Source of the DNA: Antedon mediterranea
Lineage: Eukaryota > Echinodermata > Crinoidea > Comatulida > Antedonidae
Direction of reading: 5' to 3'
NCBI RefSeq assembly: GCF_964355755.1
Contig: NC_092670.1
Location: 29,377,795 to 29,441,794 of the forward strand
DNA length: 64,000 nucleotides
Made by a program: the position numbers and the translations under genes. The notes beneath the pieces are model-generated. The model ran no database searches, was not told the origin of the DNA, and was given only the letters and a program-made list of their open reading frames with translations. This document shows, piece by piece, positions 24,201-38,300 of this stretch (position 1 is the first letter of the stretch; each line of letters starts with the position of its first letter).

Positions 24201-26332
24201 GTAAAAAGTGATATTAATGAGTAAAATTTTGCCTGTTCCTTTTACTGTCCAATATATAGCCTTTGTTTACCAGACGTCTGAAACTTGACCAAAAGCCTGA
24301 ATTAAATTTACTGGCATATATATATAAATCCAAAGGCAAATTACTGAAAAAATGACAATGCTGTGGGTATCAGTGGCTGGATCTCAATGGAGATACAAAA
24401 TAAAAGCGAAAAGCTAAATCAAAACGAGAAGTAAAACATATATATATATATATATATATATATTCAGGTTGAAATTATCAGACCGTTAGGATAGAGTGCT
24501 CAATACCAAGGTAGAGCATAAATAAATAAATAAAATAACAGCAGAAAACTTGGTTACTTCATTGTTTTAATCACTACAAATTTGTTTCGTACGACCAGCA
24601 TGTAGCTGGTATATATAAATCCAAAGGCAAATTACTGAAAAAATGACAATGCTGTGGGTATCAGTGGCTGGATCTCAATGGAGATACAAAATAAAAGCAA
24701 AAAGCTAAATCAAAACGAGAAGTAAAACATATATATATATATATATATATATAAATCCAAAGGCAAATTACTGAAAAAATGACAATGCTGTGGGTATCAG
24801 TGGCTGGATCTCAATGGAGATACAAAAATAAAAAGCCAAAAGCTAAATCAAAACGATAAAGTAAACAGCCAGAAAAGTTAGCAGAGCTTTCGGGCAACAC
24901 TAGCCCTTCATCAGTGCAAGTGAAGGAATTTGGATAACGTCATAGTATAAAGCTGGCAAGTGCTGCCTGGGTGGACAGGAATAAAGAAATATAACAAAGG
25001 GAGCCAGGGTGGAGTCTGAATAAGAGTAGAAAACAAAGAAGGTAGCTTGGTAGAGATATAAACAATTTTGGAATGAGACTAAAAAACAGCTTAAATGGTG
25101 GTTAATATTGAAACTTAAATTTTGGTAGTCAATGGAATAATTTTACCGATCTGGGAGTATGTTCCTAATGTTAAGTCCAAAAGGTTTTGTGGTTTTAAGT
25201 AGTAATTCCCAGTGGTTTTCTTTGTCTTTGCGAGTTTTGTCGCTCCATTTGACATTGTGGTCTATTGCAATAACTCTGAAATTTGCAATCAAGTGACCAG
25301 CTGAATTAAAATATTCGGCTACAGGTTGATCAAGCTTTAATGTTTTGATGTTTTGATATATATATAAATCATACTGTAAATTATAGAAACAGTGCTCATA
25401 TTCGGAACATGATCTCATAATCTCGTCGAGCATAGCTCATTGGCGAAAGTTCCGTATTTTTTAGTTGTATGAAAAAATGTCTCTGGCGGGATTCGAACCT
25501 GCAACCTCTCGCTTACAGGGCGAGTATCATACCACTAGACCACAGAGCCATGTATGGTATTATCACAGATTTTCACACCCACCAGATACATTCTCTCATA
25601 CAACAAACGCCCTCACAATCAGTGGAGGCTTATATACTCGCCCTGTAAGCGAGAGGTTGCAGGTTCGAATCCCGCCAGAGACATTTTTTCATACAACTAA
25701 AAAATACGGAACTTTCGCCAATGAGCTATGCTCGACGCGATTATGAGATCATGTTCCGAATATGAGCACTTTCTATAATTTACAGTATGATTTATATATA
25801 ATTTACACAGTGCTACGCAACATCATTGATTTATATATATATATATCGTCGTTGGGGCGACTTTTTCTCATTCTCACAGATTTCCTCATCTTTATCGTTT
25901 CAAATTAATTAATTAAATTTCAGTATATCACCGGGCGGTTTAGAATTAATGTTCTTTGCCTGATTTGTTTATATATATAAAAGTATCTCTTCGGAGATCC
26001 CGCCTCGTGAATAAAAATACTGTAAGATGAGGGCGTATCAATTTGATCTCTGGTGCGCGTGCGTACAACTGAGGACTAGTGCTGTTCCGCCGTATACCAC
26101 GCCAAGAATGTTAAAGAGTCGCTATCCAATCGAGTTCAAACAATACCATGAAAGCCCCAGTGGTCTAATGGTTAGGACATCTGCATATCAAGTAGGCGGT
26201 CCGAGTTCGAGTCTCGGTTGGGGTGACTTTTTCTCATTCTCACAGATTTCCTCATCTTTATCGTTTCAAATTAATTAATTAAATTTCAGTATATCACCGG
26301 GCGGTTTAGAATTAATGTTCTTTGCCTCTTGT

Positions 26333-26382
<50 letters not shown>

Positions 26383-29300
26383 TCAATTTTGTTCCTACTT
26401 AATAAAAAGAATCGGAGCAACACCTCTGATTCAGTTGTTGAAATTAATTGTCAACTTTCCGAAGGAGAGAAAAAACTTCTTTCCCGAGGACTTAAATTCT
26501 GCCCAAAACCAAGGAAGGTCGGTGCACACCAACTATATGTTGTATATGGAGTCTTTCTCTAGAAGATTACGATTACGTGAATATTTTGCTGATTCAGACA
26601 GCAGCACCACGCAAAACGAAGGCAACGTTAGCAAATTTAAACCAAAAAGTTCCTGGAATCCACCTAAAAATTATTGTCAAGCTTTAGAAACATTTATTCA
26701 GGCTATTGGGGACCATGTACAAAACTACGTCCCGAGTCCAGATAAACGTGACAATCTCTCAAAACAAGAGAGGCAGGGCATTGCCAAATTGCGTCAGCAT
26801 AATGATATCATCATTAAACCCGCTGATTGATACAGGTTCTGCCAGTGTTGCTATGGACAACAAATTTTATGTAGAGGAGTTCTTAAGACAGCTAAACAAT
26901 CCTCTTCATTATCGTAAACTTACAACGGATCCCACCCTGGAAATTGCGGATAAGGTGGCCAAATCTGTTTCTGTGATGGTAAAAAAACACTCCATCAATC
27001 CGAAGATTGGGCCTTATTTGGCACTGGTTAATCCAGTTCCAGGCAGATTTTATTTCCTACCTAAAATCCACAAAGCAGGCAATCCTGGTAGACCCATTAT
27101 TTCGGGCAATGGCACTGCTACAGAGAAAATTTCTGAATATGTGGATGATTTACTTAGACCATAGTGACTGATCTCCCTTCATACATTCAGGACTCCACTG
27201 ACTTTATCCGCAAAATTAACCAAATCCAAAATTTAACTAATAATTCTGTTCTGGCCACATTAGATGTTTTATCGTTGTTTACTAATATCCCTCATGAAGA
27301 AGGAGCCGACCAGAATTTAAGTTTCAATATTAATCACCATTTAAGCTGTTTTTAGTTTCATTCCAAAATTGTTTATATCTCTACCAAGCTACCTTCTTTG
27401 TTTTCTACTCTTATTCAGTCTCCACCCACCATTTAACACCCTGTCTCCTTTTGTTGTATTTCTTTCTTTAATTCCTGTCCACCCAGGCAGCACCTGCCAG
27501 TTCTTATGCTATGAGGTTATCCAAATTCCTTCACTTGCACCTGATGAAGGGCTAGTGTTGCCCGAAAGCTCTGCTAACTTTTCTGGCCACTGATATCCAC
27601 AGCATTTAATTTTGTTAGTAATTTGGATTTATATATATGCTCAAAGGAATGTCCTACTGTTTTGTTTACCTTGTTTTGAATTCCATACTATTTGCACAAT
27701 GCATAAGTAGAATTTCAACTTTATTTTGATCAGCTTTGATCATTGATTCCAAAGGTTTGGGTTGGTTCTCAGTTGGTAAACATCCAACTATCCATGATTC
27801 AAAGAACGAATCGTTCTTGTCCAACACCATCTAGGAAAAAAAAAAGAAAGAATGCCTTATTCCCACTATAAGTAATTTTATAGTAGTATCAACAATTTGG
27901 AAAAAAATAGGGAATCATGAATAAAGGGTATAATTGGAATAATCTGTGGCATTCACTATAGAAGGTTCTTATTACAGGGCTAGGATCTGATATCAGTGTT
28001 GTGAACGGTGCCCGCTGCGTAAACGGACCACCCCTCCGACCCGATAGTTTGATTTGCATACAGGGGGTATGCAAATGTTAACGTGGGACATCGACGCCGC
28101 CCGAACCGGTCTATTTGAAGCAGGAACTGAAGAAAAACGGACATACCGAACTTGACCAATATATTTGGATTTGCTGCTTTCGGATACTTGTGTGGTTTAG
28201 GACAAGCGGGACTGACTAAGGTAAGCCTAGTAGCTTTAATTATCAGGCCATTCCAGCACCCACCTAAAATCACAACATTGGCGCTGTGAGCAAAAGCTCG
28301 GAATATTTCTTTTTTGGAGAGGCGGGAACCTTCATTGCTTGGCATTCTTAACGTGATCGGGTCGATCGCGAAGTATTTCGTCCTCCGAAACCTACTCACT
28401 TATTGTACTTACGGTGCATTTTGTTAGTTTATTGAAGTTGGTATATTTATTGAAGGTATAACATACCGGTAAAGTGAATCACGCAGTATTGTGGGCATTT
28501 GGATGCTTGCTGATTAGCGTATCGACGAGGTAGTCGATACGTACCGGGAGTTGTATTTTTTGGTTATAGTTGAAGTATTAGTCGGCAGTTTCTTAGGCCG
28601 TATCACCTAGTGGGATACTAGGCGTGGCCGTTGAACTGAGTGGCACCACTAATTTTTATCTTGATTGTTTTTTATTGATAACATCTTTTCGTCCGTTAGT
28701 CGGGTTTTTTACCTTGAAAAAGTATACTGACTATACGTATTATATTGTGTTAACCTCACAGTGGCATTATCGCTCTCCTTTCTTGCATCGGGGGAAGGTT
28801 TAGTGGTAAGTGTTGTTAACTGTATTGACGTCTTTTTTAATAATCTAGTTTCTTTTCATTGCAGGGTTGCTGGTGAAATATTTTAACTATATTTGAATCT
28901 CCAACAGCCATTTTGCAATATTGTGTGTGTGTTACTGCATTGACGATATTTTATTATACTGTTGTGCTTGTAATTTTTACTACGTCGTCTATCAGTATTT
29001 TAATTTGTATCGTACGCTTTGCTTAATAACATTTGTCATACACTGTAACTAGATTTAGAAGCATAACAACCCAATAGAAGAGAGACCATTTTTAGATCAT
29101 GTCGTCTATTAAGGTTCTAGTCATTTTTTTTTCTTTATGGAGTCCCTAATGTAGGGAAGAAACGAGCAAATAGAATCATTAAATGGCAGGCTACCCATGA
29201 CAATATTACGTCTTCTAATATTCACCAGATACACGGAGTAGCCGGTACTGCCAGGTTAGTTGACTACCTGGATTTTCAACCGAATCCGAGTTTAGGTGGA

Positions 29301-32300
29301 GGCGTAGGCCAAATGATTGATAATGTGTCACCTTTAGTGGAAAAACAGAATAGAGCGGCCAGAAGGGGGTCGCAGGTCTCACAACCTGTAGATATGGAAG
29401 GGGCCTACCTGGTGCAAAATGACGGGGCCCATAGTGGTCAGTACCACGTCCTCTCATCGCCTCAGGCTACTCCTCTATTAGACGTACCAGGTACATATTA
29501 TATATACGGCAGGACCTGCTAGTGATCCTCGGCATCTCGAAGGTGGGCTTATATGCCGTCCACATCCGCTGGGCGTTCTGACCAGGATAGAAGTAAGAGT
29601 AGGTCACAACGGAGGAGCTACATCAAAAAGCCATCTCCAATAACCTTAGATTCGTGTTTTAGCTCTAGGGAGGACGAGGAGGAAAGACTCCCCAGGAGAC
29701 TATCTAAAACCGCTAGGTCTAAAACCGCTAGGTCTAAAACTAGGGCTCGCCATCGATCTCCATCGACCAGCGATAGTGACCTTAGTAGAGATGGTACTGA
29801 TACTGATAGTAGCAGGAGTAGAGAATCTGATAGACATAGTGCAGAGGCTAGGACAGCAGTGGAGTGTCTTAGGACTACCCCGAGAACTGGGCACTATGGC
29901 TGACAGTGTCTTTTAGAACGTAGGAGGATGCGTAAAAAAGATATACCTAGGTCTCTAACTTTTAGGGGTAGATGAGCAGGAACTCACAAACCGTGAAAGT
30001 AAGGACATCCTTACTTGGTGTTTAGACGGGGCGGCGGCTGAGTTCTACGTGAATCTAATAAAAATGGATGCTCATATGGGCTTTAGGCAAATCATTAAAA
30101 GCTTTCAACCGACGCTTTAATGAGGACAAGCTCCCCGCAGTCCTCCAAGCAAAATTAGAGACCGCTACGCAATACGAGGGAGAAACTATAGAGGAATGGG
30201 GAGATAGAGTGCTAACCCTGACTAGAAAGGCGTTTAAGGATCTGCCCAAGGAGTGAATCTAGGAGCAGGCCGTAGTGAGGTTTTGTATTGGGTGCAGGGA
30301 CGCAGAAGTAGTGAGGCACGTTCTGCACAAGCACTGTTCTACTATCCCCAGAGCCATTAGGGAGTTTGAAAAATAGTTATAGGGGACTATAGTAAACGTA
30401 AGAGTAAGGTTAAGGATACCGTGAAACCTCATGTTAGGTCCACGGTCCGTACTTCTTTTGCACCCCCACAAGACCAGGATGATACCGAGGGTGAAACTGG
30501 CGATGCAGGTGCGAGGAAGGCCTATAAGAGGGAACCGTGTAACGTTCCAGAGGCCAGCACCAGCTCGGGGTCCTCCGGAACCCGTACCTACTGACAGCCA
30601 GAACCAGTCTCGAACTATGACATCGGTGCCACCCACCAACAATACTCCTACTACGGAGGCCCGTTTGGCCGCTGTGGAGAGTAATTTCCAGACGTTGAAC
30701 ACCAATCTGGGACAGGTGGAGAACACCGTGAACACGGAGATTGCCGCCATGCGGAGTCAACTGGATCAGCTCATGTGTTTCATGAGACCGGGCGAAGCAG
30801 CTTGCTTTGAATGTAAGGAGGTGGGACATTTCCACGTCAGGTTAGCGGCAATGAGCAGGATACGTTAAACGAGTAGGGGTTGGGTCAAAGGGTTGACGAC
30901 CTAACCCGGTTCCGGCCAGGAAGATGATGGCTCGTCAACTACCTCCAAGCTAGGCCTGATGGCCAAGCCTGTAAATACAGAGGTAAAATCGTTGAATGCA
31001 CTGCATGCAACTGCTTTTGTAAATGGTACAAAGATTGACGCAGTCGTGGACACTGCAGCGGATTTACTATACTATCCGATAAGGTTTATAAAAGTCTAGA
31101 TCCGGCACCACCTGTGGTGTCCACCATGTCCTTTACTTTGGCAGGGAGGAGGACATCTATGCCAGGTTCGAAGGTGGGGCCTCTACAGTTTACATTGGGA
31201 ACCAAAGAGTACCATGAATTCTTTTATGTTGCCCCCATCAACGACGATATGCTCTTGGGTGGTGATTTTCTTCATCCACAGGGAGCCGTTATCGATTGTG
31301 ATTATTTGCTTCTGGCAATTGGGGGCAGTACCATATCCCTAAGAGGGAATTCACCGGTAGAACCTAGGGTTGCCCAGGTAACAGTGGCTAAACAGAGAGT
31401 CACTCAGTCGCTCATGTTAAATGTAAACTTGTGACAATTTGTCTATGCCTGATTTCTTTATAGAGCCAGTTTCAACTACTGACGAGGTGGCGATACCGTC
31501 AACTTTACATCTACGCACTGATGCGCCATGCATCTGTGTCATCAACGCATCTGACCACTACCTCACCATGAAAAAGGGTAGACAGATAGGTACGGTAAGT
31601 GAAGCTGAAGGGGTGAGTGTGTTCAAGACGGAGGCGACTCCGACCGATGATGCTTTGTTGAACCAAGCGGACGATGATGGTAACCAGCCTCAGGGGGTGC
31701 CGGCGCACCTAGTGGGCATGTTGGACTCTTCGAGATCTAATCTCTCAATTGAAGAGGCTGATGCGCTCACTAAGCTATTGGCTATTGGCTATTGGCTATT
31801 ACCAGGATGTCTTCGCCGCTCATCAATTCGACATTGGCACCTTTGGTGATATTGAACACAGCATCGACACTGGGGATGCCTCACCAATTAGGCAACGGCT
31901 CCGCCATACTCCTCTGCGCTTTGCGGGGGAAGAAGAGAAGGAGATAAAGAAGATGTTGGAGGCTGGTGTTATTCAACCATCCATGTCCGAGTGGGCATCC
32001 CCTCCTGTGTTGGTCCGGAAGCGCGATGGTTCTGTGCGCTTTTGCATTGACTATCGAGCTCTCAACAACATCACCACGAAAGATGCGTATTCATTACCTC
32101 TGATTCGTGATTGCCTTGACACACTGTCGGGGAATATCTGGTTTTCTAAACTGGACGCGATTTGGGGGTACTGGCAGATTAATATGAAGGAGGAAGACCG
32201 TAGAAAGACAGCGTTTATTACCAAGCATGGCCTGTATGAATTCGTTAAAATGCCATTTGGTCTTACCAATTATCCTGCAACTTTCTCCCGTGCCATGGGT

Positions 32301-35300
32301 TTGGTGCTTCGGGGATTGGCTCGGGATATTGTATTGGCATTTTTTCGATGACAATGTCGTGCTAGGTAAAACGTCCGAAGATCATCTCAGCAACCTCTCT
32401 CAGGTTCTGCAACGATCTCGTATTAACAACTTTAAACTTAAACCTAAAAAGTGTGTTTTCTTTCAGAAACAGGTTGAATTTTTAGGGCGAATCGTTGGTG
32501 AGGATACTGTGGCGGTGTCTGATTCGGATATAAAGGTTGTTCAGGACTGGTCGACACCTAGAGCCAGTATTCATGGTGAGCCTACCAATCTGAGAGAAGT
32601 ACAGCAGTTCTTGGGGTTGGCTAACTACCATAGAGAGTTCATTGAGAACTTTGCTGGTTTAGCTGCACCTCTATATGAACTAACTAAAGAAGGGGTGAAG
32701 TTTCACTGGGATGATGAACAACAACAAGCGTTCACTGGCCTTAAAGCTGCTCTCGTCCAACCTCCTCTGCTCGCCTTGCCAAAAGAGACTGATGAATTTA
32801 TTCTGGATGTCGACGCTTCGGATCAAGCGCTAGGAGGCGAGCTGCTCCAGGTACATGGAGGTGAAGAGAAGGTAATTGCGTATGCAAGTGCCCGTCTAAC
32901 TCATGAACAACGGAACTATTGCACTACACGCAAGGAGTTGCTAGCAATTGTGTTCATGACAAGGCATTTCAGGCACTACCTTCTAGGCAGACCATTTACA
33001 GTGCGGACCGATCACAACAGCCTGACCTGGCTCCTCAACTTCAAGCAACCACAAAGGCAACTTGCTCGGTGGATTGAGGAGCTGAGCCAGTACCACCTGC
33101 TGATTGAACACCGCCGAGGACAACACCATGGCAACGCCGATGCTCTTTCTCACCAACCAGAAACTCATGACGGTAGCCACGAACGGCCTGCGCTTGAGGG
33201 GCTTCCCTGTGGGGGCTGTTTGTACTGTCAACGAGCAAATGCAAGATGGTCAGCATTCCAGGATGAAGTAGACGACGTTGTGCCCATAGCTCACGTACAT
33301 CAAGTAGCCGTGGACCACCCGGGTGGACCCTACCAGGGGACGATGTTCCTTGGGACCCCGGTGGACAAGTAAGTATAGAGGTATCACGGACTGCTACTAA
33401 CGGTACAATTCAGTTTTCTTTTCTACAGAACGACGACAGTGGACGAGTGGCTGCAGTACAGCTACGCTCGACGGGAGCAGAGTGTTGGGGTTACTCACTG
33501 GATGAGCTAAGGCAACACCAAACGAGTGATCCTGACTTGGCACCCGTTCTGGACTGGGTGCAGAATGGGGAACCCTCTGAGAATCAGCTGTTTATCTCCA
33601 GCGCTGCCACCAAACACTACTGGCTGAACAGGCAACGCCTGTATCTCACGGAAGCAGGTATACTGTTCATTAACCAAGCAGAGGGTACCGGACGACTACT
33701 TGTGTTGCCCAAGGAGCTACACGCCGTATCTTTTAGGTTACATCATGATTTGCCATCGGCAGGTCATCAAGGGGTTGCCCGCACCAAGTTCTGATTGAAG
33801 GAGAAGTTTTTCTGGTACGGTATGAGCGGGGATATACAGAGGTATGTACAGACTTGCAATATTTGTAATAGAAGCAAGAATGCCACTCGGCAAGGTCGAC
33901 ACCGGTTGGCCGGCGTTCCATAGGAACGCGTACATATCGATTTCCTCGGCCCGTTACCAAAAACTGAACAGGGAAACATCTACATTCTTATGATGGTCGA
34001 CCAATTCACAAAATGGGTTGAAATTAGCCCGCTCCCGTCTCAAGTTGCGGAGGTAACCGCTAGAGCCCTAGTAAGGAACTTTTTCTCTAGATTCGGTGTA
34101 CCTTTTCAGTTACACTCAGACCAGGGGAGAAATGTGAAGTGAATTGTTTGCATCTTTATGTAAAGTTTTACAGATCCACAAGACCCGGACGACAAGCTAC
34201 CGACCGGCGGCTAATGGTTAAGTAGAGCGATTTAATCGCCCACTAATGGATGCTGTACGATGCTTCGTTGGGAAGAGACAGCGGGACTGGGATGTCTATC
34301 TGCCGCAGAATGCTGGTGCACTACGTGCCACGGTGAACCGCTCGACCGGTTTTACTCCGAACATGCTGATGCTGGGCCGAAAGGTCAACTCACCAGCTGA
34401 TCTTGTTTGGAGAATGCAGATCCTCTGATGAGCAGGAGGTAGCCACCTATGTCGCAGATTTGGTGAAAGCGATCCGTGATGCACATGGCGTCGCTAGGGA
34501 AACGCTAAAGCAAACTCAGAAGAGAATGAAACGGGACTATGATCTGCGAGTACTGGAGCGTCCATACCAATGTGGGGACAAAGTCTACGTTCTTGACAAC
34601 GCTACCCCTCCGGGAAAGCGCAAGAAGTTGAAGGGGCCCGGTATTATTACTAAGATATGGATCAGTTGCCGTTCGCTGAGGGAAGTAAGACAGGTTTCTG
34701 AAATGGAGGAAGATGTGCTCCTGGCTAGTCCGGGTGCACAGGAGTAATCGACCCCGAAGGAGGAAGCAGCGGCTGGAGATACGGGAGGGGCTTGCCCAGC
34801 GGCGAGTACCCCAGCCAAGCGAACGAAGCGGAAACCAACCTGTCATCTGGGATGTGGTCCAGTGGATAACATGCGAGTCCATGTCATGAAGACGCATGCC
34901 CAGGTATGTTTTCGACCACTGGAACGAAGTTCCCGGCGGAGGGCACCAGTGCAGTGGCGGGCACTCAGCAGTTTGGCAGCGGAGGGCCTTGGTAAAGGCA
35001 GGACACCGGAGGACTTGAGATGCTGTCTCAACGCCCGGGCTCTAATGGGGGATGGAACTGACGTCTATAGACAAGTTCTATTTCCTCTGAAATATGGTGT
35101 AAGAAGCATTTTTGGGTAGAAGCTGGGATCCACTTGATTTAGGATATTTCGACCTCGCTGATTACGAATATGGCGGATCCCAAGCGAAATTCGGCCATCT
35201 AAGCCCTTTATTTGCATAATTAAAAATGGCGGCCATTTTTTATAATTACCCTATATCTCGAGAACCACTAGTCACAGATAATTAATTTTGGTCTCAAAAT

Positions 35301-38300
35301 GTTTTAAATATATGTTTTTATATTCACTTTAATGACACATTTTCTCAAAAAATGGATGCAAGTCTTATTTCTGACATTTTGACCTTTGACCTTGATTTAT
35401 CGTATCTCAGTAACCAATAATCGGAGAGACACGAAATAGGGCTCAAATTGTTCAGAAACTATACATTCATATTTATTGTAATGAAATGTTTTTACAAAAA
35501 ATGGCCGATTCTACATCTATTGACCTTTGAACTATTATTCAAATATAATAATATAATAATAATATAACTTTGAAAATTGTGGTCTTATGAATTTTTTTTT
35601 CTTTTTAAATTGTTTAAAACATGTGTGTTTCTATCCAGTCTAATGGCACATTTTGTACAAGAATGGCCGATAGTATGGTTGTTGACCTTTAAACTACAGC
35701 ATAGGCCTACTGTATACTGAATATAATATAATTGCATAACTATGAAATTATTTATACACAATAATAATTAGTAAAATTATTAAATTCACTGCCATCAAAT
35801 ATGATGTGTTATGATTTATATAGATTTAAAAAAAAAATTGAACACGCAAGTTACATTTGTTGAAATTTGAAATTTGAAATTACCTGCCATCAATATGATG
35901 GAGTATGATTATAGATTTTTAAAAATGTGAACATGTCAGCTACATTTGGAAATTACCTGCCATCAATATGATGGATTATGATTATAGATTTAAAAAAGAA
36001 TTTGAACACGTAAGCTTCATTTGAAAATTACCTGCCATCTATATGATGGATTATGATTGTAGATTTAAAAAAGAATTTGAACACGTCAGCTACATTCGGG
36101 AATTTGGAAATTACCTGCCATCAATATGATGGATTATGATTGTATAGTACCTGCCATCAATATGATGGATTATGATTATAGATTTAAAAAAGAATTTGAA
36201 CACGTCAGCTACATTTGGAAATTTGGAAATTACCTGCCATCAATATGATGGATTATGATTGTATAGGTTTGAAAGAAAATGTGAACACGTAAGCTACATT
36301 TGGAATCAACATGTTAAGGGCATCGGTTTTGATCATTCATGCAAAGGTTTCCGTCATCTTTAGCGTGGTTACAGCAGCATAAAGCTGTACATGGTAGTTT
36401 TGACTTCTTGCACCTACATCTATATGGTTATGCATCGTGTCTTGCATTCACAATAAATCATCTCTAACGAAGCAGTAGGAATAGCTTCATTTTTCAGAAG
36501 CACTGGTTGAAGTTTACCATTAGATAGCTCCCAACCAAAATCTGTTGGTGATGGCAAATGCTGGATTGGCGATACAGCTGTTTTCAATACGAGTGCTTGG
36601 AAGTGTGCTCTTTTTATATGCTGGTGCACTGCATCGCTTGTTGGAGGTAATGCCCGGTTTTGGTTTTTTTTAAACATGGCATGCCTAACTTAAAACTGTC
36701 GATAAAGTACACCACCAGACAAAGATAAACCAAAACACAGAGACCAATTCGTCGAATTATAGAAAGTGGTGAAATACCGCTGCCAAACTTTTTGGCATTA
36801 CAAGATAATAAAGCAGATCTGGCACGATTTCTATCAGAGGAGTTGATTCGTCAAGCTCCTATAGACAAAGAAATTGTCACAGCTGGTGGATTTATGAAAG
36901 AATCAGTTGTTAAATCATCAAAAGTCTACACGAATAATACGTTGTCTCTGGTCGCAGATCATGAAGAATCGGACACGAGACTTGTCATGCTGCCAATGTC
37001 CGATACGACACAGTTGTAGTTGCTTCTAGGGTTGATACAGACGTAATAGTGATTCTAGTGTCTCACTACCAAAGCATGGTATCCAAATGGATGATGACAG
37101 GTACATCCAAAAAAGAAAGTATCTATAAAAGACATTTTTCAAGCCTTGCCCGAGGGTTCTGCAAAAGCACTGATTCCATTCCACACTATTAGTGGATGCG
37201 ATACTACCTCATATCCAGGGAAGAGTTAAATTACATTAATACATACAAACAGTAATTTAACTCTTCCCTGCTCATATCTAAGTGGTTACTCAAAGGCATC
37301 GGCATGGGAAGTATTAAAAAAAATTATGAACTAATTAAAGATCTGGGAGAAAACCTATCAGTGACAAAGTTATTATGAAATCGGAAAGATTCATTTGCTA
37401 CGTTTACGGTGTTGGTCAAGTTAAAATTACCAATGAATTCCGGGCTTTAAAAAAAAACAGACAAAACCAGACGCATTACCTCCAACAAGCGATGCAGTGC
37501 ACCAACAAAAAAGAGCACTAGCACTAGAATCACTATTACGTCTGTATCATCCCTAGAAGCAACTACAACTGTGTCGTATCGGACATTGGCAGCATGACAA
37601 GTCTCGTGTCCGATTCTTCATGATCTGCGACCAGAGACAACGTATTATTCGTGTAAACTTTTGATGATTTAACAACTGATTCTTTCATAAATCCACCAGC
37701 TGTGACAATTTCTTTGTCTATAGGAGCTTGACGAATCAACTCCTCTGATAGAAATCGTGCCAGATCTGCTTTACATTATCTTGTAATGCCAAAAAGTTTG
37801 GCAGCGGTATTTCACCACTTTCTATAATTCGACGAATTGGTCTCTGTGTTTTGGTTCATCTTTGTCTGGTGGTGTACTTTATCGACAGTTTTAAGTTAGG
37901 CATGCCATGTTTAAAAAAAACCAAAACCGGGCATTACCTCCAACAAGCGATGCAGTGCACCAGCATATAAAAAGAGCACACTTCCAAGCACTCGTATTGA
38001 AAACAGCTGTATCGCCAATCCAGCATTTGCCATCACCAACAGATTTTGGTTGGGAGCTATCTAATGGTAAACTTCAACCAGTGCTTCTGAAAAATGAAGC
38101 TATTCCTACTGCTTCGTTAGAGATGATTTATTGTGAATGCAAGACACGATGCATAACTGTCATATTAAATGTTGTGATTCTCTGTGTTTAGAGAAGGATG
38201 CTTTAGACCAGGTCCGCCTTATTATTAGCCAATCAAAATCGTATAAATTTTGGAGGGAAAATGTTATCCTCCTCTGAAGCCTAAAATTTGCATATCCAGT

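Noticed and set aside
25479-25549. Functional tRNA-Thr gene
   Set aside because: Acceptor mismatch, and it is part of an inverted repeated unit, so a SINE head is more likely; reported with moderate confidence only.
26315-26400. Tyr-Ile repeat protein start
   Set aside because: Translation of a TA microsatellite, not a leader peptide.
30259-30750. 163-codon minus-strand ORF
   Set aside because: Antisense shadow of Gypsy gag; the plus strand carries the zinc-knuckle relic.
34505-34897. 130-codon minus-strand ORF
   Set aside because: Antisense of integrase and the start of the extra ORF; no family pattern.
35840-36300. CRISPR-like array of near-palindromic CCATCAATATGATGG units
   Set aside because: Spacers are themselves repeated, the unit is a minisatellite mirrored in the other arm, and the genome is eukaryotic.
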